Assembly (NCBI RefSeq): GCF_000346465.2
Contig: NC_034013.1
Location: 7,042,239 to 7,106,238, forward strand
Direction of reading: 5' to 3'
Source: Prunus persica
Taxonomy: Eukaryota > Streptophyta > Magnoliopsida > Rosales > Rosaceae
Length of the DNA stretch: 64,000 nt
Each line of letters begins with the position of its first letter. The stretch's first letter is position 1. The notes beneath the pieces were generated by a model. The model did no database searches and was not told where the DNA came from. It worked only from the letters and a program-made list of their open reading frames with translations. The position numbers were made by a program, and so were the translations under genes. Positions 1 through 13,353 of this stretch are shown here, in pieces.

Positions 1-3000
1 AGGGGCAGTTCAATCAAAAAATGCATTTCAGAATGAACTTCGTACGAACCTGAATTGTCGAATTTCATGGACCAATCAATATCGGATTGAGGCCAAAACT
101 TGGGGCACATCATAATATGATGGGAGGAGTCATTTGGTGACTTTTGAGTGAAATCCAATGGATAAAACTATGCAATACACTAACCACTCCATTTCAGAAC
201 GAACTTCGTACGAACCTGAATTGTCCAATTTCGTGGACCAATCGATATCGGATTGAGTCCGGAACTTAGGGAACATCATAATATGATGGGAGGAGTCATT
301 TGGTGCCTTTTGAGTGAAATCCAATGGCTAAAAGTATGCAATACACCAACCACTCCATTTCATAACGAACTTCGTACGAGCCTGAATTGTCCAATTTCAT
401 GGACCAATCGATATCGGATTAAGTCCAAAACTTGGGGAACATCATAATACGGTGGGAGGAGTCATTTGGTGGGTTTTGAGTGAAATCCAATGCATAAAAC
501 TATGCAATACACTAACCACTGCATTTCAGAATGAACTTCGTACGAACCTGAATTGTCCAATTTCATGGACCAATCGATATCGGATTGAGGCCAAAACTTG
601 GGGCACATCATAATATGATGGGAGGAGTCATTTGGTGACTTTTGAGTGAAATCCAATGGATAAAACTATGCAATACACTAACCACTCCATTTCAGAATGA
701 ACTTCATACGAACCTGAATTGTCCAATTTCATGGACCAATCGATATCGGATTGAGGCCAAAACTTGGGGCACATCATAATATGATGGGAGGGGTCATTTG
801 GTGACTTTTGAGTGAAATCCAAATGGATAAAAACTATGCAATACACTAAACACTCCATTTCCAGAACGAAACTTCGTACGAACTGAATATCCAATTTCAT
901 GGAACCAATCGATATCGGATTGAGGCCAAAACTTGGGGCACATCATAATATGATGGGAGGAGTCATTTGGTGACTTTTGAGTGAAATCCAATAGATAAAA
1001 TTATGCAATACACTAACCACTCCATTTCAGAATGAACTTCGTACGAACCTGAATTGTCCAATTTCATGGACCAATCGATATCGGATTGAGGCCAAAACTT
1101 GGGGCACATCATAATATGATGGGAGGAGTCATTTGGTGACTTTTGAGTGAAATCCAATGGCTAAAACTCTGCAATACACTAACCACTCCATTTCAAAACG
1201 AACTTCGTACGAACCTGAATTGTCCAATTTCATGGACCAATCGATATCGGATTGAGTCCGGAACTTACGGAACAACATAATTTGATGGGAGGAGTCATTT
1301 GGTGCCTTTTGAGTGAAATCCAATAGCTAAAAGTATGCAATACAACAATCACTCCATTTCATAATGAACTTCGTACGAGCCTGAATTGTCCAATTTCATG
1401 GACCAATCGATATCGGATTAAGTCCAAAACTTGGGGAACATCATAATGCGGTGGGAGGAGTCATTTGGAGGGTTTTGAGTGAAATCGAATCTCTACAACT
1501 ATGTAATACACCAACCACTCCATTTCATAACGAACTTCGTACGAACCTGAATTATCCAATTTCTTGGACCAATCGATATCGGATTGAGTCCAAAACTTGG
1601 GGTACATCATAATACAATGGGAGGAGTCATTTGGCTTTGAGTTAAATCCAACTTCTACAACTATGCAATACACCAACCACTCCATTTCATAACGAACTTC
1701 GTACGAACCTGAATTGTCCTGTCCAATTTCATGGACCAATCGATATCGGATTGAGTCCGAAACTTAGGGAACATCATAATATGATGGGCAGAGTCATTTG
1801 GTGCCTTCTGAGTGAAATCCAATGGCTAAAAGTGTGCAATACACCAACCACTCCATTTCATAACGAACTTCGTACGAACCTGAATTGTCCAATTTCACGG
1901 ACCAATCGATATCGAATTAAGTCTAAAACTTGGGGAACATCATAATATGATGGGATGAGTCATTTGGTGACTTTTGAGTGAAATCCAATGGCTAAAACTA
2001 TACAATACACCAACCCCTCCATTTCAGAACGAACATTGTACGAACCTTAGTTGTCCAATTTCATGGACCAATCGATATCGGATTAAGTCCAAAACTTGGG
2101 GAACATCATAATACGGTGGGAGGAGTCATTTGGTTTCTTTTGAGTGAAATCCAATCTCTACAACTATGCAATACACCAACCACTGCATTTCATATCGAAC
2201 TTCGTACGAACCTGAATTGTCCAATTTCATGGACCAATCGATATCGGATTGAGTCCAAAACTTGGGGACCATCATAATATGATGGGGAGGAGTCATTTGG
2301 TGACTTTTGAGTGAAATCCAATGGATAAAAACTATGCAATACACTAACCACTCCTTTCAGAACGAACTTCATACGAACCTGAATTTGTCGAATTTCATGG
2401 ACCAATCGATATCGGATTGAGTGCCAAACTTGGGGCACATCATAATATGATGGGAGGAGTCATTTGGTGACTTTTGAGTGAAATCCAATGGATAAAACTA
2501 TGCAATACACTAACCACTCCATTTCAGAACGAACTTCGCACGAACCTGAATTGTCCAATTTCGTGGACCAATCGATATCGGATTGAGTCCGGAACTTAGG
2601 GAACATCATAATATGATGGGAGGAGTCATTTGGTGCCTTTTGAGTGAAATCCAATGGCTAAAAGTATGCAATACACCAACCACTCCATTTCATAACGAAC
2701 TTCGTACGAGCCTGAATTGTCCAATTTCATGGACCAATCGATATCGGATTAAGTCCAAAACTTGGGGAACATCATAATACGGTGGGAGGAGTCATTTGGA
2801 GGGTTTTGAATGAAATCCAATCTCTACAACTATGTAATACACCAACCACTCCATTTCATAACGAACTTCGTACGAACCTGAATTATCCAATTTCTTGGAC
2901 CAATCGATATCGGATTGAGTCCAAAACTTGGGGTACATCATAATACAATGGGAGGAGTCATTTGGCTTTGAGTTAAATCCAACTTCTACAACTATGCAAT

Positions 3001-4313
3001 ACACCAACCACTCCATTTCATAACGAACTTCGTACGAACCTGAATTGTCCTGTCCAATTTCATGGACCAATCGATATCGGATTGAGTCCGAAACTTAGGG
3101 AACATCATAATATGATGGGCAGAGTCATTTGGTGCCTTCTGAGTGAAATCCAATGGCTAAAAGTGTGCAATACACCAACCACTCCATTTCATAACGAACT
3201 TCGTACGAACCTGAATTGTCCAATTTCACGGACCAATCGATATCGAATTAAGTCTAAAACTTGGGGAACATCATAATATGATGGGATGAGTCATTTGGGA
3301 GTGGTTTTTGAGTGAATCCAATCTCTACAACTATGTAATACACCAACCACTCCATTTCATAACGAACTTCGTACGAACCTGAATTGTCCAATTTCTTGGA
3401 TCAATCGATATCGGATTGAGTCCAAAACTTGAGGTACAACATAATACAATGGGAGGAGTCATTTGGCTTTGAGTTAAATCCAACCTCTACAACTATGCAA
3501 TACACCAACCACTCCATTTCATAACGAACTTCGTACGAACCTGAATTGTCCTATTTCACGGACCAATCGATATCGGATTGAGTCCAAAACTTCTGGAACA
3601 TCATAATACGGTTTGTGGAGTCATTTGGTGGGTTTTGAGTGAAATCCAACTGCTACAACTATGCAATGCACCAACCACTCCATTTCATAACGAACTTCGT
3701 ACGAACCTGAATTGTCCAATTTCATGGACCAATCGATATTGGATTGAGTCCAAAACTTGGGGAACATCATAATACGGTGGGACGAGTCATTCGGTGACTT
3801 TTGAGTGAAATCCAATGGGTAAAACTATGCAATAGACTAACCACTCCATTTCAGAACGAACTTCGTACGAACCTGAATTATCCAATTTCATGGACCAATC
3901 GATATTGGATTGAGTCCAAAACTTGGGGAACATCATAATACGATGGGTGGAGTCATTTGGTGGGTTTTGAGTGAAATCCAATTTCTACAACTATGCAATA
4001 CTCGAACCACTCCATTTCATAACGAACTTCATACGAACCTGAATTGTCCAATTTCATGGACCAATCGATATCGGATTGAGTCCAAAACTTGGGCAACATA
4101 ATAATACAGTGGGAGGAGTCATTTGGTGGGTTTTCAGTGAAATCCAAAGTGTACAACTAAGCAATACACCAACCACTCCATGTCATAACGAACTTCGTAC
4201 GAACCTAAATTGTCTAATTCCGTGGACCAAACGATATCCGATTGAGTCCAAAACTTGGGGAACATCATAATATGATGGTTGGAGTCATTTGGTGACATTT
4301 GAGTGAAATCCAA
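1..4313 (+). repeat. 166-bp satellite array, segment 1
   Basis: Head-to-tail satellite of about 26 monomers. Landmarks recurring every 166 bp are TTCGTACGAA, CGATATCGGATT, TCCAAAACTTGGGG, GTGGGAGGAGTCATTTGG and GAGTGAAATCCAA. All copies run in the same orientation. Two monomer haplotypes are mixed: one with AATCTCTACAACTATG plus TTTCATAACG, the other with AATGGCTAAAACTATG plus TTTCAGAACG. Early monomers (1-1160) carry a shared GGGGCACATCATAATATGATGG variant. Several monomers near 1620, 2950 and 3460 share a shortened CATTTGGCTTTGAGTTAAATCC, which marks them as copies of one another. The array runs off the left end of the window. No gene is present. Confidence 0.97.
2391..3298 (+). repeat. Chimeric duplicated block from two upstream donors
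   Basis: Positions 2391-2799 repeat 61-469 at an offset of 2330 bp with only a few differences. Positions 2792-3298 repeat 1461-1967 at an offset of 1331 bp, including a rare 5-bp duplication (GTCCTGTCC) and the shortened CATTTGGCTTTGAG monomer. The switch between donors falls within about 10 bp of 2795, in GTCATTTGGAGGG. This is seen directly in the sequence. Unequal exchange or gene conversion inside the array is the inferred cause. Confidence 0.85.
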
Positions 4314-4769
4314 NNNNNNNNNNNNNNNNNNNNNNNNNNNNNNNNNNNNNNNNNNNNNNNNNNNNNNNNNNNNNNNNNNNNNNNNNNNNNNNNNNNNNNN
4401 NNNNNNNNNNNNNNNNNNNNNNNNNNNNNNNNNNNNNNNNNNNNNNNNNNNNNNNNNNNNNNNNNNNNNNNNNNNNNNNNNNNNNNNNNNNNNNNNNNNN
4501 NNNNNNNNNNNNNNNNNNNNNNNNNNNNNNNNNNNNNNNNNNNNNNNNNNNNNNNNNNNNNNNNNNNNNNNNNNNNNNNNNNNNNNNNNNNNNNNNNNNN
4601 NNNNNNNNNNNNNNNNNNNNNNNNNNNNNNNNNNNNNNNNNNNNNNNNNNNNNNNNNNNNNNNNNNNNNNNNNNNNNNNNNNNNNNNNNNNNNNNNNNNN
4701 NNNNNNNNNNNNNNNNNNNNNNNNNNNNNNNNNNNNNNNNNNNNNNNNNNNNNNNNNNNNNNNNNNNNN
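4314..4769. other. Assembly gap (456 N)
   Basis: Run of N. The left flank stops at monomer position 51 (AAATCCAA) and the right flank resumes at position 9 (TACGGTGGG). An in-phase filling of two extra monomers would need 455 bp, so the gap length agrees with uninterrupted satellite to 1 bp. Both flanks match a paralogous block at 6671-7319, whose corresponding interval is 6794-7248 (455 bp). The missing sequence is therefore probably satellite of that type. Confidence 0.95.
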
Positions 4770-4840
4770 TACGGTGGGAGGAGTCATTTGGTGGGTTTTG
4801 AGTGAAATCCAATCTATACAACTAGCAATACACCAACCAC

Positions 4841-5313
4841 TTCCATTTCATAAGAACTTCGTACGAACCTGAATTGTCCAATTTCATGGACCAATCGATA
4901 TTGGATTGAGGCCAAAACTTGGGGAGAATCATAATATGGGGGTTGGAGTCATTTGGTGACTTTTGAGTGAAATCCAATGGCTAAAACTATGCAATACACT
5001 AACCACTCCGTTTCAGAACGAACTTCGTACGAACTTGAATTGTCCAATTTGATCGACCAATCGATATCGGATTGAGTCCAAAACTTGAGGAACAACATAA
5101 TACGGTGGGAGGAGTCATTTGGTGGGTTTCGAGTGAAATCCAAACTCTACAACTATGAAATACACCAACCACTCCATTTCATAACGAACTTCGCACGAAC
5201 CTGAATTGTCCAATTTCATGGACCAATCAATATCGGATTGACTCCAAAACTTGGGGAACATCATAATACAGTGGGAGGAGTCATTTGGTGGGTTTTGAGT
5301 GAAATCCAATGAC
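4841..5313 (+). repeat. Long-range duplicated block, copy 1 (partner 8644-9116)
   Basis: Nearly identical to 8644-9116 at an offset of 3803 bp. Diagnostic shared variants are TTTCATAAGAACTTCG (one base short), GGGGAGAATCATAATATGGG, the CCGTTTCAGAACG monomer, TTTGATCGACCAATCG and GGTTTCGAGTG. The similarity ends in the monomer after 5313, where ATGACTACAAC faces ATGTCTACAAC. A block of almost three monomers transposed 3.8 kb within the array implies exchange between misaligned sister arrays or conversion. Confidence 0.85.
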
Positions 5314-5340
5314 TACAACTATGCAATACACCAACCACTC

Positions 5341-5739
5341 CATTTCATAACGAACTTCGTACGAACCTAAATTGTCCAATTTCATGGACCAATCGATATC
5401 GGATTGAGTCCGAAACTTGGGGAACATCATAATACGGTGGGAGGAGTCATTTGGTGTCCTTTGACTGAAATCCAATGGCTAAAACTATGCAATACACTAA
5501 CCACTCCTTTTCAAAACGAACTTCATACGAACCTGAATTGTTCAAGTTCATGGACCAATCGATATCGGAATGAGTCCAAAACTTGGGGAACATCATAATG
5601 CGGTGGGAGTAGTCATTTGGTGTCTTTTGACTGAAATCCAATGGCTAAAACTATGCAATACACCAACCATTCCTTTTCAGAACGAACTTCGTACGAACCT
5701 GAATTGTCCAATTTCTTGGACCAATCTACATCGGATTGA
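5341..5739 (+). repeat. Duplicated block, copy 1 (partner 6161-6559, offset 820)
   Basis: Repeats at 6161-6559. Shared rare variants are GTGTCCTTTGACTGAAATCC, CTCCTTTTCAAAACGAAC, GTTCAAGTTCATGG, GGAGTAGTCATTTGG and CCAATCTACATCGGATTG. The offset is 5 x 166 minus 10. This is explained by an 11-bp deletion in the monomer at about 6012 and a one-base gain near 5748. Confidence 0.88.
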
Positions 5740-6160
5740 GTCTGAAACCTTGGGGAACATCATCATATGATGGGAGGAGTCATTTGGTGGGTTTTGAGTG
5801 AAATCCAATCTCTACAACTATGCAATACACCAACCACTCGATTTCATAACGAACTTCGTACGAGCGTGAATTGTGCAATTTCATGGACCAAACGGTATCG
5901 GATTGACTCCAAAACTTGGGGAACGTCCTAATACGGTGGGAGGCGTCATTTGGTGTCTTTTAACTGAAATCCAATGGCTAAAACTATGCAATACACTAAC
6001 CACTCCATTTCGGAACGAACCTGAATTGTCCAATTTCATGGAACAATCGATATCGGATTGAGTCCAAAACTTGGGGAACATCATAATACGGTGGGAGGAG
6101 TCATTTGGTGGGTTTTGAGTGAAATCCAACCACAACAACTACGCAATACACCAACCACTC

Positions 6161-6559
6161 CATTTCATAATGAACTTCGTACGAACCTAAATTGTCCAAT
6201 TCCATGGACCAATCGATATCAGATTGAGTCCGAAACTTGGGGAACATCATAATACGGTGGGAGGAGTCATTTGGTGTCCTTTGACTGAAATCCAATGGCT
6301 AAAACTATGCAATACACTAACCACTCCTTTTCAAAACGAACTTCATACGAACCTGAATTGTTCAAGTTCATGGACCAATCGATATCGGAATGAGTCCAAA
6401 ACTTGGGGAACATCATAATGCGGTGGGAGTAGTCATTTGGTGTCTTTTGACTGAAATCCAATGGCTAAAACTATGCAATACACCAACCATTCCTTTTCAG
6501 AACGAACTTCGTACGAACCTGAATTGTCCAATTTCTTGGACCAATCTACATCGGATTGA
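6161..6559 (+). repeat. Duplicated block, copy 2 (partner 5341-5739)
   Basis: Second member of the 820-bp-offset pair. Identity stops at CATCGGATTGA: the left copy continues GTCTGAAACCTTGG and this one continues CTCCAAAACTTGG, giving a sharp exchange end. Confidence 0.88.
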
Positions 6560-6670
6560 CTCCAAAACTTGGGGATCATCATAATACAGTGGGAGGAGTC
6601 ATTTGGTGGGTTTTGAGTGAAATCCAATCTCTACAACTATGCAATACACCAACCACTCCATTTCGTGACG

Positions 6671-7319
6671 AACTTCGTACGAACCTAAATTGTCTAATTC
6701 CGTGGACCAAACGATATCCGATTGAGTCCAAAACTTGGGGAACATCATAATATGATGGTTGGAGTCATTTGGTGACATTTGAGTGAAATCCAATGGCTAA
6801 AACTATGCAATACAGTAACCACTTCATTTCAGAACGAACTTCGTGCGAACCTGAATTGTGCAATTACATTGACCAATCAATATCGGATTGGGTCCAAAAC
6901 TTAGGGAATGTCCTAGTATGGTGGGAGGAGTCATTTCGTGTCTTTTGAGTGAAATCCAGTGGCTAAAACTATGAAATACACCAACCACTCCATTTCAGAA
7001 CGAACTTCGTACGGTCTTGAATTGTCCAATTTCATGGACTGATCGATATCGGATTGTGTCCAAACCTTGGAGAACAACATAATATGGTGGGAGGAGTCAT
7101 TTGGTGTCTTTTGACTGAAATCCAATGGCTAAAACTATGCAATACACCAACCATTCCATTTCAAAACGAACTTCATACGAACCTGAATTGTCCAATTTCA
7201 GGGACCAATCGATATTGGATTGAGTCCAAAACCTGGGAATCTTCATAATACGGTGGGAGGAGTCATTTGGTGGGTTTTGAGTGAAATCCAATCTATACAA
7301 CTAGCAATACACCAACCAC
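6671..7319 (+). repeat. Paralogous block spanning the sequence missing in the first N gap
   Basis: Positions 6671-6793 match 4191-4313 over 123 bp, including the rare GTCTAATTCCGTGGACC, ACGATATCCG and GGTGACATTTGAG. Positions 7249-7319 match 4770-4840, including the rare CTATACAACTAGCAATAC. Offsets are 2480 and 2479 bp. The N gap lies between these two matches, so this block is the best available model for what the gap holds. Confidence 0.8.
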
Positions 7320-8643
7320 TCCAGTTCATAACGAACTTCTTACGAACCTGAATTGTCCAATTACATTGACCAATCGATATCGGATTGAGTCCAAAACTTG
7401 GGGAACGTCCTAATATGGTGGGAGGAGTCATTTGGTATCTTTTGAGTGAAATCCAATGGCAAAAACTATGAAACACACCAACCACTCCATTTCAGAACGA
7501 ACTTCGTACGGACCTGAATTGTCCAATTTCATGGACTCATCGATATCGGATTGAGTCCAAACCTTGGAGAACAACATAATATGATGGAAGGAGTCATTTG
7601 GTGACTTTTGAGTGAAATCCAATGGCTAGAACTACGCAATACACTAACCACTCCATTTCAGAACGAACTTCGTACGAACCTGAATTGTCCAATTTGATGT
7701 AAGAGTCGATATCGGATTGAGTCCAAAACTTGGGGAACACCATAATACAGTGGGAGGTGTCATTTGGTGTCTTTTGACTGAAATCAAATGGCAAAAAGTA
7801 TGCAATACACCAACCATTCCAGTTCAAAACGAACTTCATACGAACCTGAATTGTCCAATTTCCGGGACCAATCGATATTGGATTGAGTCCAAAACCTGGG
7901 AATCTTCACAATACGGTGGGAGGAGTCATTTGGTGGGTTTTGAGTGAAATCCAATCTCCACAACTACGCAATACCCTAACCACTCCATTTCATAACGAAC
8001 TTCGTATGAACCTGAATTGTCCAATTTCTCGGACCAATCTATATCGTATTGAGTCCAAAACTTGGGGATCATCATAATACAGTGGGAGGAGTCATGTTGG
8101 ATTTGAGTGAAATCCAATCTCTACAACTATGCAATACACCAACCACTCCATTTCATAACGAACTTTGTACGAACCTGAGTTGTCAAATTTCATGGACCAA
8201 TCGATATCGGATTGAGGCCAAAACATGAGGAACATCATAATATTATGGTTGGAGTCATTTGGTGACTTTTGAGTGAAATCCAATGGCTAAAAATATGCAA
8301 TACACTCACCACTCCATTTCAGAACGAACTTCGTACGAACCTGAATTGTCCAATTTCATGGACCAATCGATATCGGATTTAGTCCAAAACTTGAGGAACA
8401 TCATAATACGGTGGGAGGAGTCATTTGGTGGCTTTTGAGTGAAATCCAATCTCTACAACTATGCAATACACCAACCACTCCATTTCATGACGAACTTCGT
8501 ACGAACCTGAATTGTCCAATTTCATGGACCAATCAATATCGGATTGAGTCCAAAACTTGGGGAACATCATAATACAGTGGGAGGAGTCATTTGGTGGGTT
8601 TTGAGTGAAATCCAATGTCTACAACTATGCAATACAGCGACCA

Positions 8644-9116
8644 CTCCATTTCATAAGAACTTCGTACGAACCTGAATTGTCCAATTTCATGGACCAATCG
8701 ATATTGGATTGAGGCCAAAACTTGGGGAGAATCATAATATGGGGGTTGGAGTCATTTGGTGACTTTTGAGTGAAATCCAATGGCTAAAACTATGCAATAC
8801 ACTAACCACTCCGTTTCAGAACGAACTTCGTACGAACTTGAATTGTCCAATTTGATCGACCAATCGATATCGGATTGAGTCCAAAACTTGAGGAACAACA
8901 TAATACGGTGGGAGGAGTCATTTGGTGGGTTTCGAGTGAAATCCAAACTCTACAACTATGAAATACACCAACCACTCCATTTCATAACGAACTTCGCACG
9001 AACCTGAATTGTCCAATTTCATGGACCAATCAATATCGGATTGACTCCAAAACTTGGGGAACATCATAATACAGTGGGAGGAGTCATTTGGTGGGTTTTG
9101 AGTGAAATCCAATGTC
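8644..9116 (+). repeat. Long-range duplicated block, copy 2 (partner 4841-5313)
   Basis: Second copy of the block at 4841-5313, offset 3803 bp. It also sits in a local trimer duplication: the AATACAGCGACCACT monomer at about 8632 recurs at about 9130, 497 bp away, and 8421-8615 resembles 8918-9112. Two generations of duplication are superimposed here. Confidence 0.82.
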
Positions 9117-9664
9117 TACAACTATGCAATACAGCGACCACTCTATTTCATAACGAACTTCGTACGAACCTGAACTGTCCAATTTCATGGACCAATCGAT
9201 ATTGGATTGAGGCCAAAACTTGGGGAACATCATAATATGATGGTTGGAGTAATTTGGTGACTTTTGAGTGAAATCCAACGGCTAAAACTGTGCGATATAC
9301 TAACCACTCCATTTCAGAACGAACTTCGTACGAACCTGAATTTTCCAATTTCATGGACCAATCGATATCGGATTGAGTCCAAAACTTGGGGAACATCATA
9401 ATATGATGGGAGGAGTCATTTGGTGGCTTTTGAGTGAAATCCAATGGCTAAAACTATGCAATACACTAACCACCCCATTTCAGAACGAACTTCGTACGAA
9501 TCTGAATTGTCCAATTTCGTGGACAAATCGATATCGGATTGAGTCCAAAACTTGGGGAACATCATAATACGATGGGAGGACTCAATTGATGTCTTTTCAG
9601 CGAAATCCAATGGCTAAAACTATGCAATACACCAACCACTCCATTTCAGAAAGAACGTCGTACG

Positions 9665-11367
9665 AACCTGAATTGTCCAATTTCATGGACCAATCGATAT
9701 CGGATTGAGTCCAAAACTTCTGGAACAACATAATACGGTGGGAGGAGTCATTTGGTGGGTTTTGAGTAATATCCAACCTCTGCAACTATGCAATACACCA
9801 ACCATTTCATAACGAACTTCGTATGGACTTGAATTGTCCAATTTCATGGACCAAACGATATCGGATTGACTCCAAAACTTGGGGAACGTCCTAATACAGT
9901 GGGAGGCGTCATTTGGTGTCTTTTCGGTGAAATCTATTGCTAAAACTATGCAATACACTAATCACTCCATTTCAAAATGAACTTCGTACGAACCTGAATT
10001 GTCCAATTTCGTGGACCAATCGATATCGGATTGAGTCCATAACTTGGGGAACGTCCCAAGACGGTGGGAGGAGTCATTTGGTGTGTTTTGAATGAAATCC
10101 AATGGCAAAAACTATGCAATAAACCAACCACTACATTTCATAACGAACTTCGTACGGACCTGAATTGTCCAATTTGATGGACCAATCGATATCGGATTGA
10201 GTCGAAAACATGGGGAACGTCCTAATACGGTGGGAGGAGTCATTTGGTGTCTTTTGAGTGAAATCCTATGGCTAAAACTATGCAATATACTAACCACTAC
10301 ATTTTAGAACGAACTTCGTACGAACCTGAATTGTCCAATTTCATGGACCAATCGATATCGGATTGAGTCCAAAACTTCTGGAACAACATAATACGGTGGG
10401 AGGAGTCATTTGGTGGGTTTTGAGTAATATCCAACCTCTGCAACTATGCAATACACCAACCATTTCATAACGAACTTCGTATGAACTTGAATTGTCCAAT
10501 TTCATGGACCAAACGATATCGGATTGACTCCAAAACTTGGGGAACGTCCTAATACAGTGGGAGGCGTCATTTGGTGTCTTTTCGGTGAAATCTATTGCTA
10601 AAACTATGCAATACACTAATCACTCCATTTCAAAATGAACTTCGTACGAACCTGAATTGTCCAATTTCATGGACCAATCGATATCGGATTGATTCCAAAC
10701 CTTGGGGAACAACATAATATGGTGGGAGGAGTCATTTGGTGTCTTTTGACAGAAATCCAATGGCTAAAACTATGCAATACACCAACTACTCCATTTCAGG
10801 ACGAACTTCGTTCGAACCTGAATCGTCCAATTTCATGGACCAATCGATATCTGACTAAGTCCAAAACTTGGGGAACATCATAATACGGTGGGAGGAGTCA
10901 TTTGGTGGGTGTTGAGTGAAATCCAATGGCTAAAACTATGCAATACACTAACCACTCCATTTCAGAACGAACTTCGTACGAATCTGAATTGTCCAATTTC
11001 GTGGACCAATCGATATCGGATTGAGTCCATAACTTGGGGAACGTCCCAAGACGGTGGGAGGAGTCATTTGGTGTGTTTTGAATGAAATCCAATGGCAAAA
11101 ACTATGCAATAAACCAACCACTACATTTCATAACGAACTTCGTACGGACCTGAATTGTCCAATTTGATGGACCAATCGATATCGGATTGAGTCGAAAACA
11201 TGGGGAACGTCCTAATACGGTGGGAGGAGTCATTTGGTGTCTTTTGAGTGAAATCCTATGGCTAAAACTATGCAATATACTAACCACTACATTTTAGAAC
11301 GAACTTCGTACGAACCTGAATTGTCCAATTTCATGGACCAATCGATATCGGATTGAGTCCAAAACTT
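9665..11367 (+). repeat. Nested higher-order duplication cluster
   Basis: Two duplicated units are interleaved. Unit A (9665-10008) recurs at 10323-10666, offset 658 bp, with rare GAGTAATATCCAACCTCTGC and TTTTCGGTGAAATCTATTGC. Unit B (9989-10377) recurs at 10979-11367, offset 990 bp, with rare GGGAACGTCCCAAGACGG and GTCGAAAACATGGGG. The order is A, B, A', unrelated monomers, B'. Both offsets are multiples of 166 minus 6, because a shortened monomer with CCAACCATTTCATAACG is carried in unit A. Confidence 0.85.
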
Positions 11368-13353
11368 GGGGAACATCATAATATGATGGGAGGAGTCACT
11401 GACTTTTGAATGAAATCCAGTGGCTAAAACTATGCAATCCACCAACCACTCCATTTCAGAACGAACTTCGTACGAACCAGAATTGTCCAATTTGATCGAC
11501 CAATGGATGTCGGATTGAGTCCAAAACTTGGGAACATCATAATGTGATGGGAGGAGTCACTGACTTTTGAGTGAAATCCAATGGCTAAAACTATGCAATA
11601 CACTAACCACTCCATTTCAGAACGAACTTCGTACGAACCTGAATTGTCCAATTTCATGGACCAATCGATATCGGATCGAGTCCAAAACTTGGGGAACATC
11701 ATAATACGGTGGGAGGAGTCATTTGGTGGATTTTGAGTGAAATCCAATATCTAAAACTATGCAATACACCAACCACTCCATTTCAGAACGAACTTCGTAC
11801 GAACCTGAATTGTCCAATTTCATGGACCAATTCATATCGTATAGAGTCCAAAACTTTGGGAACATCATAATACGGTTGGAGGAGTCATTAGGAGGGTTTT
11901 GAGTGAAATCCAATCTCTACAACTGTGCAACACCCCAACCACTCCATTGGATAACGAACTTCGTATGAACCTGAACTGTCCAATTTCATGGACCAATCGA
12001 TATCGGATTGAGACCAAAACTTGGGGAACATCATAATATGATGGGAGGAGTCATTTGGTGACTTCTGAGTGAAATCCAACGGCTAAAACTATGGAATACA
12101 CTAACCACTCCATTTCAGAACGAACTTCGTACGAACCTGAATTGTCCAATTTCATGGACCAATCGATATCGGATTGAGTCCAAAACTTGGGAAACATCAT
12201 AATATGATGGGAGGAGTCACTGACTTTTGAGTGAAATCCAGTGGCTAAAACTATGCAATACACCAACCACTACATTTTAGAACGAACTTCGTACGCACCT
12301 GAATTGTCCAATTTCATGGACCAATGGATATCGGATTGAGTCCAAAACTTGGGGAACATCATAATGTGATGGGAGGAGTCACGGACTTTTGAGTGAAATC
12401 CAATGGCTAAAACTATGCAATACACCAACCACTCTATTTCAGAACGAACTTCGTACGAACCTGAATTGTCCAATTTCATGGGCCAATCGATATCGGATTG
12501 AGTCAAAAACTTGGGGAACATCATAATACGGTGGGAGGAGTCATTTGGCCGGTTTTGAGAGAAATCCAATCTCTACAACTATGCAATACACCAAACACTC
12601 TATTTTAGAACGAACTTCGTACGAACCTGAATTGTCAAATTTCATGGACTAATCGATATCGGATTGAGTCCAAAACCTGGGGAACATCATAATATGATGG
12701 GAGGAGTCATTTGGTGTCTTTTCAGTGAAATCCAACGGCTAAAACTATGCAATACACCAACCACTCCATTTCAGAACGAACTTTGTACGATCCTAAATTG
12801 TCCAATTTCAAGGGCCAATCGATATCGGATTGAGTCCAAAACTTGGGGAACATCATGATATGATGGGTGGAGTCATTTGGTGAATTTTGAGTGAAATCCA
12901 ATGGCTAAAACTATGGAATACACTAACCACTCTATTTCAGAACGAACTTCATACGAACCTGAATTGTCCAATTTCATGGACCAATCGATATCGGATTGAG
13001 TCCAAAACTTGGGAAACATCATAATATGATGGGAGGGGTCACTGACTTTTGAGTGAAATCCAATGGCTAAAACTATGCAATACACCAAGCACTCTATTTC
13101 AGAACGAACTTCGTACGAACCTCAATTGTCCAATTTCATGGGCCAATCGATATCGGATTGAGTCGAAAACTTGGGGAACATCATAATACGGTGGGAGGAG
13201 TCATTTGGCCGGTTTTGAGAGAAATCCAATCTCTACAACTATGCAATACACCAAACACTCTATTTCAGAACGAACTTCGTACGAACCTGAATTGTCAAAT
13301 TTCATGGACCAATCGATATCGGATTGAGTCCAAAACCTGGGGAACATCATAAT
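11368..13353 (+). repeat. Region with shortened-monomer variant and 660-bp higher-order unit
   Basis: Five monomers have lost four bases so that GTCATTTGGTGACTTTT reads GTCACTGACTTTT or GTCACGGACTTTT, near 11398, 11558, 12218, 12378 and 13040. Spacings are about 160 and 660 bp. Block 12301-12693 recurs at 12961-13353, offset 660 bp, with shared TTTGGCCGGTTTTGAGAG, ACCAAACACTCTATTT and GTCAAATTTCATGG. A four-monomer higher-order repeat is inferred. Confidence 0.8.

Noticed and set aside
130..324. Open reading frames of about 64 codons on both strands, repeated throughout the array
   Set aside because: They recur once per monomer because the repeat has few stops in some frames. Each is 195 bp, 166 plus 29, so neighbours overlap by 29 bp. 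They lack start context, conserved-codon patterns or domain features and are broken by monomer variation.
4134..4787. Longer open frames crossing the N gaps
   Set aside because: Their length comes from undetermined bases. No protein can be inferred.
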